64,000 nt of DNA, taken from the NCBI GenBank assembly GCA_017962495.1, contig JAGCVH010000077.1, positions 1-64,000 on the forward strand. Reading direction: 5' to 3'. Both the position numbers and the translations under genes were made by a program. Below, piece by piece: positions 54,410-63,038 of the stretch (the first letter of the stretch is position 1; each line of letters starts with the position of its first letter). The notes below the pieces were generated by a model. That model did no database searches and was not told where the DNA came from. It was given only the letters and a program-made list of their open reading frames with translations. This DNA comes from Bacteroidaceae bacterium. Its GTDB lineage: Bacteria; Bacteroidota; Bacteroidia; Bacteroidales; Bacteroidaceae.

Positions 54410-57400
54410 CTATTCCTTTCCCAATATTATATTCACCAAACTTGTTACATCTGCAATGGAGATAGTCCCATCGCGATTGACATCTGCAGCCTGCGTGTTT
54501 AACGCCCCTGCATCCTTGCCTAAAATTATGTTAACCAATGATGTTACATCTGCGATGCTTCGTTGATTGTCGTTGTTAACATCACCTAATTGCTCGTCAC
54601 TAATTCGAACAGTTATCAAACATGTATCAGTTATGTCTTCGTTTTCTTCACTTGTAACGACGATATTTGCTGTTCCATACGATACTGCTGTAACCAATCC
54701 GTTATTTACAGTTGCCACTGCTTCGTTATCGGTACTCCATATAACCCGCTGGTTTGCAGCATCTGCAGGCGATATAGAAGCAGTTAATAAGGCTGTTTCA
54801 CCTATTCCGTCAATAAATTTTGCATTTTCACTTAATGCTATACTTTCTACAGGCTTTCCTATTTGGTCACTCTCCTCTATGAAGAAAAACTCCTTCCATT
54901 GGTCGGCAGCCTGATACCGCACAGCAGCGCCAACAAGGACTCTCAACGTACAATTCCATTTGTTAATATCGTCTAAAGCTTGTGTCCCGCAGGTGGGTGG
55001 ATTGCTGGCTTTGCTAATAATGTTGGTTACGGAGACACAGTCAGAAAAAGCTTCTTGCCCGATTGTTTGTACACGATAGCCAAAAGCAAAATAGTCAAGG
55101 CTCGAGCATCCCGAGAACGCCCAGTTACCGATTGCTGTCACTCCATCACCAATACGAACGTTCTTTAGGTTTGTACAACCATAGAACTCATTATCCGAGA
55201 TTTCCGTCTCTCGGTCGGTAATATGAATACTGCGTAATGAGGTGTTGCGATAGAAAGGTGAATAACCCTTATTGCTGCTGGTCGGATACGTAATGTTTCG
55301 TCCGATATAGACGGTGTCAAGAGGACAGTCAGCAAACAGAGGGGAGGCTCCATTACTGCCAAGAGACATCTTCTTTTCTCCTGATACTTCCTCCATAATC
55401 ACTTCCGTCAGAGCTGTACAGCCCTGGAAGGTGTAGTCTCCAATGGAATCTACGGACATGGGGATGCGAATCGAGGGTAATGTGGAACATCCATTGAAGG
55501 CATAGGAACCAATGCTTTCCACACTCGATCCCACTTTCGCTGATACCAATTGGAAACAATTCTGAAAAGCATACGCACCTATCGAAGTAGCAGAGTCGGG
55601 GATACTGATGGCTGGCAATGAAGAGCATTTATCGAAAGCATACTGTCCTATGGAAATTATGCCATTACCTAAACTTACATCCTCCAGTTTATTGCATCTC
55701 TGGAAACATTTATTATCAAGTATTCCTTTGTTCTGAAGCGTCGCATTTGTCAGCTCTGTACATCCGCTGAAAGCTTCACTTCCCATATCGGTAACATTGC
55801 TACCCACCTCCAAACTTGTCAAACCACTGCTGTCCTTGAACGCTGATGCGCCAATAGTTCCTGTGTTATTTACAATTGCCGTAAAGGAACCTGAGATACA
55901 GGCAAAAGCCGAATGAGCAATATCACCTATGGTATTAACGGTTACATTCTGCAGACCGGTACAACTATAAAAGGCATACTCCCCAATATTTCCCTCAAAA
56001 CCAAGTTGCACATCCTTGATGTTCGGGTTATCATAACAGGAGTATTGATTCATCTCCTTTACCTTCATGTTTATGCCTTTATACGAGACGGTCTTTCCGA
56101 TATTAACATTTTCTGTCGAACTGTCATAGTTGCAATCTATAATATCGCAGGTACGCTCCGAAGGACTTACGGGTACATACTTGATGCCTTCCACCTCAAA
56201 CAGGGAACTTAAGTATGGATACACTTTCTTGTTACTCAAAGAAGTGTATAAGTCATTGGCTACGTAATTAACCCTGCCGGCAGCATTATTGTAGCCCGAC
56301 GGCGGGGTATTGGCCAGCCAGATGACCTTTGTCGGCATAGAAAAGGCCAAGTTGCCAATAGATAACACTCCCGCTCCAATCGTTACAGATCTCAAATTGG
56401 TATTATAACGGGCGAAGTTACTTCCAATGCTCTTTACGTCATTGCCGAAGACATAAGTCTTTACCTGCGTACCGAAGAAATCATAACTGCAGTTTGAGGC
56501 TATCGCATTACTATTGATGATGACAGTTGCAAGACCTGTACAATTAGCAAACGCACCTTCGCCAACCGAGGTTACATTGTTGGGAATGGTGACGGAGGTT
56601 AGATTGGTGCACCCCTGAAACATACCCTCGCCAATCACATTGTTTTTGATGTCAATGGAAGTTAGGCTCGTGCAGTCTTGGAAAGCAGAACCGCCAATGG
56701 TTACCACGTTATTGGGGATATTAATAAAGGTAAGACCGCTACAGCCTTTGAACGAAGAGTTGCCAATTGAAGTAACATTGTTGGGTATAGTGACGGAGGT
56801 AATGCCACTGCAATTCTCGAAAGCGGAGTCACCAATTGTGGTCACACTATTGGGGATGGCGACAAAGGTTAAACCGCTACATCCACGGAAAGCTGAATCA
56901 CCAATTGAGGTCACGCTGTTTCCGATGGTGATGGAGGTAAGCCCCGTGCAACCATAGAAAGCAGAACTGCCAATGGAAGTCACACTACTGGGGATGGAGA
57001 CATAGGTTAAACCGCTACAACCTTGGAAAGCTGAATCACCGATTGAGGTCACGCTCTCGGGAATGGTTACGGAGGTCAAACCCGTACAGTTCAAGAACGT
57101 TGCCCCATGAATTACATCCAAGTTGTTGCTGATAGACAGTGATTTCATTCCGCTACACCCTTGAAATGCCTGTGTCCCAATAGATGTAACGCTGTTAGGA
57201 ATAGTAATTGCGGCCAAACGCGCACAATCCTTGAAGGCATAGTTCTGGATTTGGGTCACACTCTCCGGAATGGTGACGGAAATAAGGCTGCTGCAGTTGT
57301 AGCAGGCATACTCGCCTATACCTGTCACATTTCCCCCAAAGATATAGTTATTCACTTGATTGCCAAACAACGACACAAAACCAGTAGAGGAGGTATAGTC

Positions 57401-59188
57401 TTTTGAGGCGATATCATCGCTATTTATGGTAACAGTCTTTAGCTTTGGGCAACCGATGAAAACACCATTCCCTATGTCTGTGATACTTTGGGGCAGACTA
57501 AGGGCGGTTATCCCACTACAATTCCGGAATGCCTCTTGCCCAATAGACGCGATGCCTTCAGATAAAGTTACGTCTGTCAGATTGCTGCAACCATAGCAGG
57601 CATTGTTTCCAACACCCACCACATTTCCAGCAAAGACATATTCCTTCACCTGTGTACCGAATATCGACGACAGGTTTTTAGTAGCTGTGTAAGTTTTCGA
57701 TGCGATGTCATTGCTCTTTATGATGACCTTTGTCAATGCCGTGCACCCATTAAGTGCATTGCTACCGATAGTTGTCAACGTAGTGGGAAGGGATATCGAT
57801 ACGATATCCGTCAATCCTTGCAACATGTTTGCGGAAAGCGATGTCACGCCCTCGGGTATCACAAGTTCCGTAACGGGATTGCCGTTTACAAGGAAACGGG
57901 TGGCATAACACAACGGATTAGAATACTGATTTCCAAATGCAATGCTGAAGAAATGTTCCTGACTAGCAAACTCTGCGTCCATCAGTCCTGTGCAATTCTT
58001 GAACGCATCATTGGCAATAGTTATAATACTACCGGGAATGGTGATGGCTGTAAGACCACTGCATCCACTAAATGCGTTGGCTCCAATAGATATTACACCC
58101 TCTGGAAGCGTCACCTCCGCCATATTGCTACTATTATAGCAGGCATAGGCACCGATGTCCGTTACATTACCACCAAAGATGTATGTATTAACTTGACTGC
58201 CGAATATCGTAGATAGATTCTTGGAAGAACTATAAGTTCTTGATGCGATATCATTGCTGTTGATAGCCACTGACGTTAGCGCATTACAGCCTGCGAAAGC
58301 GTTATCACCTATGGTCGTTAGTGTGCTGGGGATGGTTACTGACACCAAGTCAATACAACTTTGGAACTCGCCTGCAAGCAGATTGGTTATTCCCTCAGGA
58401 ATCACAAGATTTGTGACAGGACTACCGTTTACAAGGAAATGGGCTGCATAATACAACGGATTGGAATACTCATCACCAAATGCTATGCTTAAGAAATGCT
58501 CCAGACTGGCAAACTCCGCATTAGTTAGTGCTGTGCAGTTTTTGAACGCATCATTTGCAATGGAATTGATACTACCTGGTATGAAAACATCTTTTAGTCC
58601 CGAACAATCTGCAAAGCAGGATGTTCCAATACTTGTTACTTTGTTGGGGATGGTTATAGTGGTCAGTCCCGTACATCCCTTGAAGGTTTCTTGCTCAATG
58701 GTTGTGATATTGCTGGGTATATCAAAACCTGTAAGTCCCGCGCAACCGGAGAATGCAGCCTTTCCTATCGATGTCGTATTTTCTAGAAGCGCTAGCTCTT
58801 TCATATTGGTACAGTTATAACAGGTGTAGTCGCCAATACCTGTTACATTCCCTCCAAAGATGTATTTATTCACTTGATTGCCAAATAAAGAAACAAAACC
58901 AGAAGAGGAGGTATAGTCTTTTGACGCAACATCGTTGCTATTAATGGTAACCTCCTTAAGGTTGGTACACCCAGTAAAGGCTTCACTACCGATAGACTGT
59001 ACTCCTTGTGGAATTGTGATATTGCTTAATCCCGTGCAGCCAGAAAACGCGCCCCAACTAATTGTGGTCACGCTCTCGGGGATGACGATGGAGGTTAGGC
59101 CTTTACAGTCCCAGAAGGAATGATATCCGATGACCGTTACGTGACTTGGGATAATAACAGAAGTAAGGCCACTGCAGTCCTGAAACAT
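54410..59188 (-). CDS. BspA-like leucine-rich-repeat protein, 5'-truncated, with Ig-like and dockerin-like C-terminus
   Basis: 1592 aa from the first ATG. It has several dozen LRR_5 units of the form CSGLTSVTIPNSVTSIGDSAF up to about residue 1440, then a Big_2 Ig-like domain (about 1450-1525) and two dockerin-like calcium repeats (GDVNNDNQRSIADVTSLVN and DVNRDGTISIADVTSLVN). Such proteins are normally secreted, yet this one has no signal peptide. The frame runs upstream without a stop to about 59311, LRR resemblance fades near 59250, and there is no in-frame ATG before 59188. The 5' end therefore seems lost, and it may be a pseudogene. Six longer internal modules (YIFGGNVTGIGDYTCYNC type) are near-duplicates. 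Confidence 0.75.
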   Translation of the reverse strand: MFQDCSGLTSVIIPSHVTVIGYHSFWDCKGLTSIVIPESVTTISWGAFSGCTGLSNITIPQGVQSIGSEAFTGCTNLKEVTINSNDVASKDYTSSSGFVSLFGNQVNKYIFGGNVTGIGDYTCYNCTNMKELALLENTTSIGKAAFSGCAGLTGFDIPSNITTIEQETFKGCTGLTTITIPNKVTSIGTSCFADCSGLKDVFIPGSINSIANDAFKNCTALTNAEFASLEHFLSIAFGDEYSNPLYYAAHFLVNGSPVTNLVIPEGITNLLAGEFQSCIDLVSVTIPSTLTTIGDNAFAGCNALTSVAINSNDIASRTYSSSKNLSTIFGSQVNTYIFGGNVTDIGAYACYNSSNMAEVTLPEGVISIGANAFSGCSGLTAITIPGSIITIANDAFKNCTGLMDAEFASQEHFFSIAFGNQYSNPLCYATRFLVNGNPVTELVIPEGVTSLSANMLQGLTDIVSISLPTTLTTIGSNALNGCTALTKVIIKSNDIASKTYTATKNLSSIFGTQVKEYVFAGNVVGVGNNACYGCSNLTDVTLSEGIASIGQEAFRNCSGITALSLPQSITDIGNGVFIGCPKLKTVTINSDDIASKDYTSSTGFVSLFGNQVNNYIFGGNVTGIGEYACYNCSSLISVTIPESVTQIQNYAFKDCARLAAITIPNSVTSIGTQAFQGCSGMKSLSISNNLDVIHGATFLNCTGLTSVTIPESVTSIGDSAFQGCSGLTYVSIPSSVTSIGSSAFYGCTGLTSITIGNSVTSIGDSAFRGCSGLTFVAIPNSVTTIGDSAFENCSGITSVTIPNNVTSIGNSSFKGCSGLTFINIPNNVVTIGGSAFQDCTSLTSIDIKNNVIGEGMFQGCTNLTSVTIPNNVTSVGEGAFANCTGLATVIINSNAIASNCSYDFFGTQVKTYVFGNDVKSIGSNFARYNTNLRSVTIGAGVLSIGNLAFSMPTKVIWLANTPPSGYNNAAGRVNYVANDLYTSLSNKKVYPYLSSLFEVEGIKYVPVSPSERTCDIIDCNYDSSTENVNIGKTVSYKGINMKVKEMNQYSCYDNPNIKDVQLGFEGNIGEYAFYSCTGLQNVTVNTIGDIAHSAFACISGSFTAIVNNTGTIGASAFKDSSGLTSLEVGSNVTDMGSEAFSGCTELTNATLQNKGILDNKCFQRCNKLEDVSLGNGIISIGQYAFDKCSSLPAISIPDSATSIGAYAFQNCFQLVSAKVGSSVESIGSYAFNGCSTLPSIRIPMSVDSIGDYTFQGCTALTEVIMEEVSGEKKMSLGSNGASPLFADCPLDTVYIGRNITYPTSSNKGYSPFYRNTSLRSIHITDRETEISDNEFYGCTNLKNVRIGDGVTAIGNWAFSGCSSLDYFAFGYRVQTIGQEAFSDCVSVTNIISKASNPPTCGTQALDDINKWNCTLRVLVGAAVRYQAADQWKEFFFIEESDQIGKPVESIALSENAKFIDGIGETALLTASISPADAANQRVIWSTDNEAVATVNNGLVTAVSYGTANIVVTSEENEDITDTCLITVRISDEQLGDVNNDNQRSIADVTSLVNIILGKDAGALNTQAADVNRDGTISIADVTSLVNIILGKE

Positions 59189-59537
59189 ACCATCACCGAT
59201 TACGCTATTCTTGATGTCTAAGGATGTCAGACCTGTACAATTCCAGTATTTGCAACTTATTGTGTACCAATTTGTTTTGATTAAAACGGTAGATAAGTGA
59301 TTGCATAGATTTTATTGAGGATGAAAAAGACGAAGAATTAACGTATTTAACTTTTGTAAACCACAAAAATAGAGATGGTGTGCAAATTTTGTGCATAAGT
59401 TATTCTTGCAAGGAATAACTCTGGCTATCTCCACTCTTTTGTTGCCTATAAGGCACAAAAACTCTTAATAATCTCAAAAAACACATTCATAGGTATCATT
59501 TTTGAATGAAAGTTCTTATGTTGTCTATTATTTTGTG
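59189..59537. other. Junction between the truncated LRR gene and the accessory island
   Basis: About 350 bp without a credible gene. The first 60 bp still encode LRR-like sequence in frame with the downstream gene. Beyond about 59250 the sequence is AT-rich and unrelated. A hairpin AGTTATTC / GAATAACT (59398-59420, 7-nt loop) lacks a T run. No transposase, tRNA or obvious terminal repeat is seen. Confidence 0.5.
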
Positions 59538-59545
59538 TATCTTTG
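59538..59545 (+). promoter_or_regulatory. -7 promoter element of the accessory operon
   Basis: TATCTTTG fits TAnnTTTG, 24 bp before the XRE-gene ATG. The -33 position (about 59513-59517, TTCTT) is a poor match, as in genes under control. It is the only promoter-like element ahead of the five co-directional genes. Confidence 0.5.
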
Positions 59546-59569
59546 CGTTCAAATTAAAGATATTTGCAA

Positions 59570-59770
59570 ATGAAAGATTTGAATCGTATTAAAGTTGTAC
59601 TCGTTGAAAAGAAGCGAACAGCGAAGTGGCTTGCTGAGGAATTAGGAAAAAACCCTGCTACTGTTAGTAAGTGGTGTACCAACGCTTCTCAGCCCGACTT
59701 ATACACATTAGATAAGATTGCAATATTGCTTGACATTGACAAACGAGAACTCATAACAGGTAAAGAATAA
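59570..59770 (+). CDS. XRE-family helix-turn-helix regulator
   Basis: 66 aa from the ATG at 59570 (MKDLNRIKVVLVEKKRTAKW); a TTG two codons earlier is less likely. It is a single Cro/C1-type HTH: KWLAEELGKNPATVSKWCTN is helix 2-turn-helix 3, and LDKIAILLDIDKRELI the last helices. It is the first gene of the island and ends 1 bp before the DUF1016 gene, so it probably controls that operon's own expression. Confidence 0.85.
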   Translation: MKDLNRIKVVLVEKKRTAKWLAEELGKNPATVSKWCTNASQPDLYTLDKIAILLDIDKRELITGKE

Positions 59771-59771
59771 A

Positions 59772-60839
59772 ATGACAGATATTATACAAATTCAAGAATC
59801 AGAGTATGATGCAATTCTGCGACAGGCTGTCGCAGTTATTGACAGAACAAGAGCTATGGTGGCAACAACGGTGTGTTCTGCCATCGGTACCGCTCATTGG
59901 GAAATTGGAAAACTACTTCACGACAAGAAAGTTGAAAGCAAACATGGTAGTGGTGTAGTCAACCGCTTATCCTATGACTTGAAAGAACGTTATCCGCAGA
60001 TGGGCGTTTCTCCAAGAAACCTATGGGACATGAAGAAATTCTATGAACGTTTCTGTGGCAGCGAGCCAAAACTGCGACAGGCTGTCGCAGTTTTACCTTG
60101 GGGGCATACTCTGACCTTGATGCGCAAGTTTGGTGAAGATGATAATACCATATTATATTACGCGCAGGAGATTACATCGAAAGGTTGGAATCGCGAACTT
60201 CTATCCAGTGCAATCTCTTTGCAAATACACAAGAGAAAGAATGAGCCGTCAGACAACAACTTCGAGCAGACACTACCTGCCACACAGGCAATGTTTGCCA
60301 ATGAGGTGTTCAGAAGCGGTTACAATTTGGGATTCCTTGGCGTTAAAGATCCCATCTTAGAAACAGAACTTGAAGCCCGATTGGTAGAAAAGGTTAAGCA
60401 ATTTCTTTTGGAACTTGGCAAAGGGTTCACGTATATTGGTAATCAATACGTACTCGAATACAATGGAAAGCGGAGCAAGGTTGATATGCTTTTCTTTCAT
60501 CGTGTACTGCACTGTCTTGTGGCTATTGATTTGAAGATTGGCGAATTTAAGCCAGAATATGCAGGTAAGATGAACTACTACCTATCATTGCTTGACCGTT
60601 TAGAGCGTAGAGAAGGTGAAAATCGTTCTATCGGCATCATTCTATGCGCCGAGAAAGATCGAGTGGAAGTTGAATTAGCTTTGGAAGAAATGGGCAAACC
60701 TATTGGTGTTGCTGATTATCAACTGATTGTTCCTCAGGAAGAATTAAAGAAAATAGTAGCAGAAGAAGTTGAGGCTTTTGGAAAAGAGCTTCCTTTTCGC
60801 ACTGAAACGGAGGAGGGACCAAAGCAAGAAAGACAATAA
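59772..60839 (+). CDS. DUF1016/YhcG-type PDDEXK nuclease
   Basis: 355 aa with two halves: the DUF1016 N-terminal helical domain (about 12-155; WEIGKLLHDKK, RNLWDMKKFYERF, LPWGHTLTLMRKF) and a PDDEXK nuclease domain (about 165-320; YNGKRSKVDMLFFHR, CLVAIDLKIGEFKPEY; the Asp-x-Lys pair is IDLK). YhcG-like proteins are found beside restriction and other defence genes; their biochemistry is poorly known. LRQAVAV appears twice, each time encoded by the same 19-bp DNA palindrome. It is followed after 30 bp by the DUF6236 gene. Confidence 0.88.
   Translation: MTDIIQIQESEYDAILRQAVAVIDRTRAMVATTVCSAIGTAHWEIGKLLHDKKVESKHGSGVVNRLSYDLKERYPQMGVSPRNLWDMKKFYERFCGSEPKLRQAVAVLPWGHTLTLMRKFGEDDNTILYYAQEITSKGWNRELLSSAISLQIHKRKNEPSDNNFEQTLPATQAMFANEVFRSGYNLGFLGVKDPILETELEARLVEKVKQFLLELGKGFTYIGNQYVLEYNGKRSKVDMLFFHRVLHCLVAIDLKIGEFKPEYAGKMNYYLSLLDRLERREGENRSIGIILCAEKDRVEVELALEEMGKPIGVADYQLIVPQEELKKIVAEEVEAFGKELPFRTETEEGPKQERQ
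59817..59835. repeat. 19-bp perfect palindrome, copy 1
   Basis: CTGCGACAGGCTGTCGCAG, with 9-bp arms and a single central G, in frame inside the DUF1016 gene (reads LRQAVA). Confidence 0.9.
60068..60094. repeat. 27-bp perfect palindrome, copy 2
   Basis: The same 19-bp palindrome at 60072-60090, extended by AAAA on the left and TTTT on the right so that 13-bp arms match perfectly. It is in frame inside the DUF1016 gene, 255 bp from copy 1. Confidence 0.9.
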
Positions 60840-60869
60840 CACGGCATTTAATAAAGATATAATGAATGT

Positions 60870-61922
60870 ATGAAACCAGATTCAATATTATATTATCCTC
60901 ATATTGAATTCCAAAATGTAGCGTGGGTTAAGTCCAGTTTGTTACTTTGGAACCATGTGTATCGAATTGTCCCAGAAGGTTATGTTCCCAATGATAATGA
61001 TGATATCAAAGCATTGATTGATGAAGACTTGGTTAGGAACATCAAGTTGGATGACAAGGATAGAGAGGATACATGTGATGAATTCCTGAGACTCTGTGAT
61101 AAAATAGAGAATCATATGCCTACGGGGCTTATTCCCTCGGATGAAGATAGAATTCACCCTGGTAAAATTGACAACAGGTTATATCCTTATCTTGACTTGT
61201 TTGGAGATTATTTTATTGACGAAAACAAATGGCTCCATTTATCAAAAGAACTTGCAAGAGGGTATATGTTTAAGTTGTCGCAAGTGGTTGCAAGGATACG
61301 CAATCTTAACCGAGGTACAGATGATTTGGATGCATGGTCAATTAATCCTTATTTCTGTGAAAATGCGAACTTCGGCGAGTTTCTTCAAGATCCTACGGCC
61401 AAGGGCTTCTTCTGTTCTGTTACATTAGAAGACGTTGTGCCTCAAAATATAGGGGAAGTAAGCATACGTGAACTAATTTCATTTGTTAACAAGAGAAAGG
61501 ATGAAAGAAAACAACTAAGAGAGAAATTTGATGAATTGATCAGTCATCTTGCTAAGATATCAAATATCCAACATGCGGGCCAGGTAAGCATGGATTTTGT
61601 TAATGATTTAATTGATTCTAAAGTACAGTATAGACAGAGCATGGATAAGTGGAAAGATATTAGCGCCTTGTCAATTTCAACGGGAGTACCTGTATCTCTT
61701 ACAGCATTAGGTACTTTTGCTGCTCTGAATGGGAATCCATTTAGTATCGCTATGATAGCAGGCAGTTTAGCGATTGGTGCAATATGCTCATATGCTGATT
61801 TCTATAGAGCGAAGAAGAATAGAGACCCTTCCTATTCATCATATTTAATCGGTATTGACGAACTTTGTAGAAATGTTACAAGGCAAAGTTATACACGATT
61901 AGAGGAGTTTATCAATGACTGA
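60870..61922 (+). CDS. DUF6236-family protein with hydrophobic C-terminal segment
   Basis: 350 aa. The start ILYYPHIEFQNVAWVKSSLL is the DUF6236 opening, followed by NHVYRIVPEGYVPNDNDD. A helical, charged middle (KRKDERKQLREKFDELISH, about 210-235) leads to one or two membrane-like helices (about 268-310; VPVSLTALGTFAALNG, FSIAMIAGSLAIGAIC) and a soluble tail. The function is unknown. The membrane segment next to a nuclease and a RES protein recalls defence systems in which an effector acts at the membrane (inference). Confidence 0.75.
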   Translation: MKPDSILYYPHIEFQNVAWVKSSLLLWNHVYRIVPEGYVPNDNDDIKALIDEDLVRNIKLDDKDREDTCDEFLRLCDKIENHMPTGLIPSDEDRIHPGKIDNRLYPYLDLFGDYFIDENKWLHLSKELARGYMFKLSQVVARIRNLNRGTDDLDAWSINPYFCENANFGEFLQDPTAKGFFCSVTLEDVVPQNIGEVSIRELISFVNKRKDERKQLREKFDELISHLAKISNIQHAGQVSMDFVNDLIDSKVQYRQSMDKWKDISALSISTGVPVSLTALGTFAALNGNPFSIAMIAGSLAIGAICSYADFYRAKKNRDPSYSSYLIGIDELCRNVTRQSYTRLEEFIND

Positions 61923-61956
61923 GGGTATCACTTTATTGCTTATGAAAGGATAAAAT

Positions 61957-63012
61957 ATGAAAAACCTCGTAGAACAGGCAAGTAATTGGCTTCAGTCAGA
62001 AGCATGTCGATCGGGAAATATTGTCGAACGAACTAATAATGTTGTGTCTGCATTCCGATCATACATATTGGAAGAAAAGAAGGAGGTCTGTGAAAACACA
62101 GGCCTTTCGCTGTTTTCAATTACGAATAAGATAGATGCCACAGCCAAGACTATTCGACAGATTTTATCAGCCTTTTTAAGAGGAAATCAACAAGATGCTC
62201 TCCTTAAGACTCGTATAATGATGCAGTCAATGAAGTTCGACAAAATGAGTCCTGGGACACCAATGTATAAATGCAGAGAAAACACTAAACTATTTCATTT
62301 CTCGAAAGACGAGATGTTCCATATTCCTTATGATAAGCGAAACCTTGTAGGGAACCAACGTTTTAGCCTTTCTGGGTTACCTTGCCTATATTTAGGCGGT
62401 TCTTCATATATCTGTTGGGAGGAATTGGGCAGAAAGGATTTAAGTTCAACGAATTACTGTGGTTATTCACTGAAGGAAGACATCAATATGTTTGACTTTT
62501 TGCTACCCGTGGAAATTAATAATCCCCATCAGATACGGAGAATCGTGCTTATTCTTGCATGTAGTATGGCAGCAAACAGAGAAAGTCTGTTTAAACCAGA
62601 ATATATTCTATCTCAAAGCATACTACACACTCTTATCAACCGTTCGTTTTATAACCACTCTCAATTTTGCTTACGATTCTATTCGTCACATCTACTGAAT
62701 GGTGATGCAGACTATTACAACAAGGATTTTGCTAATCACGATTTCTTAGCACGATACGTAAACTATGTTTTTCCGGCTGCATCATCAAAAAGCGAAGGCT
62801 ACAGTGATGATTTGAGAAAGGTTTTTAATCAAACCGAAACAGTATCTCTATTGCACGAAACGATTTTGAACCCAGAACGACTGATGAACTCGGGTAGTAG
62901 CGACATTTATCTTTCTTCACAGTTTGGGTTGATGGATGCTATATTAGATGAAAAGTTGGGCTTTACTCCGAAAAGGGATGAAGGGGAATTGCTGTTGGTA
63001 AGAAAGGGCTAA
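61957..63012 (+). CDS. RES-domain protein (probable NAD-degrading or ADP-ribosylating fold)
   Basis: 351 aa. The centre (about 110-240) matches the RES fold: KLFHFSKDEMFHIPYDKR, NQRFSLSGLPCLYLGGSS and YICWEELGR, with candidate conserved residues R135, S149 and E155 or E156. Known RES toxins break down NAD and are paired with an XRE/Xre antitoxin; here the protein is longer, with an extra N-terminal helical region (about 1-100). The only XRE gene is at the operon head, three genes away. An effector role is inferred. Confidence 0.78.
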   Translation: MKNLVEQASNWLQSEACRSGNIVERTNNVVSAFRSYILEEKKEVCENTGLSLFSITNKIDATAKTIRQILSAFLRGNQQDALLKTRIMMQSMKFDKMSPGTPMYKCRENTKLFHFSKDEMFHIPYDKRNLVGNQRFSLSGLPCLYLGGSSYICWEELGRKDLSSTNYCGYSLKEDINMFDFLLPVEINNPHQIRRIVLILACSMAANRESLFKPEYILSQSILHTLINRSFYNHSQFCLRFYSSHLLNGDADYYNKDFANHDFLARYVNYVFPAASSKSEGYSDDLRKVFNQTETVSLLHETILNPERLMNSGSSDIYLSSQFGLMDAILDEKLGFTPKRDEGELLLVRKG

Positions 63013-63038
63013 AGATTTATAATAGATAAATTGAAATT

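Noticed and set aside
54410..59188. Many plus-strand reading frames antisense to the LRR gene
   Set aside because: They repeat with the same period as the LRR units and are mirror images of them.
59205..59396. Small minus-strand reading frame of 63 codons upstream of the LRR gene
   Set aside because: It lies in a different frame from the LRR gene, has no family resemblance and no promoter or ribosome-binding signal that I can see; it does not supply the missing signal peptide.
59398..59420. Hairpin AGTTATTC / GAATAACT as a terminator of the LRR region or island
   Set aside because: There is no T run on either side and it lies upstream, not downstream, of genes on both strands; it may be incidental.
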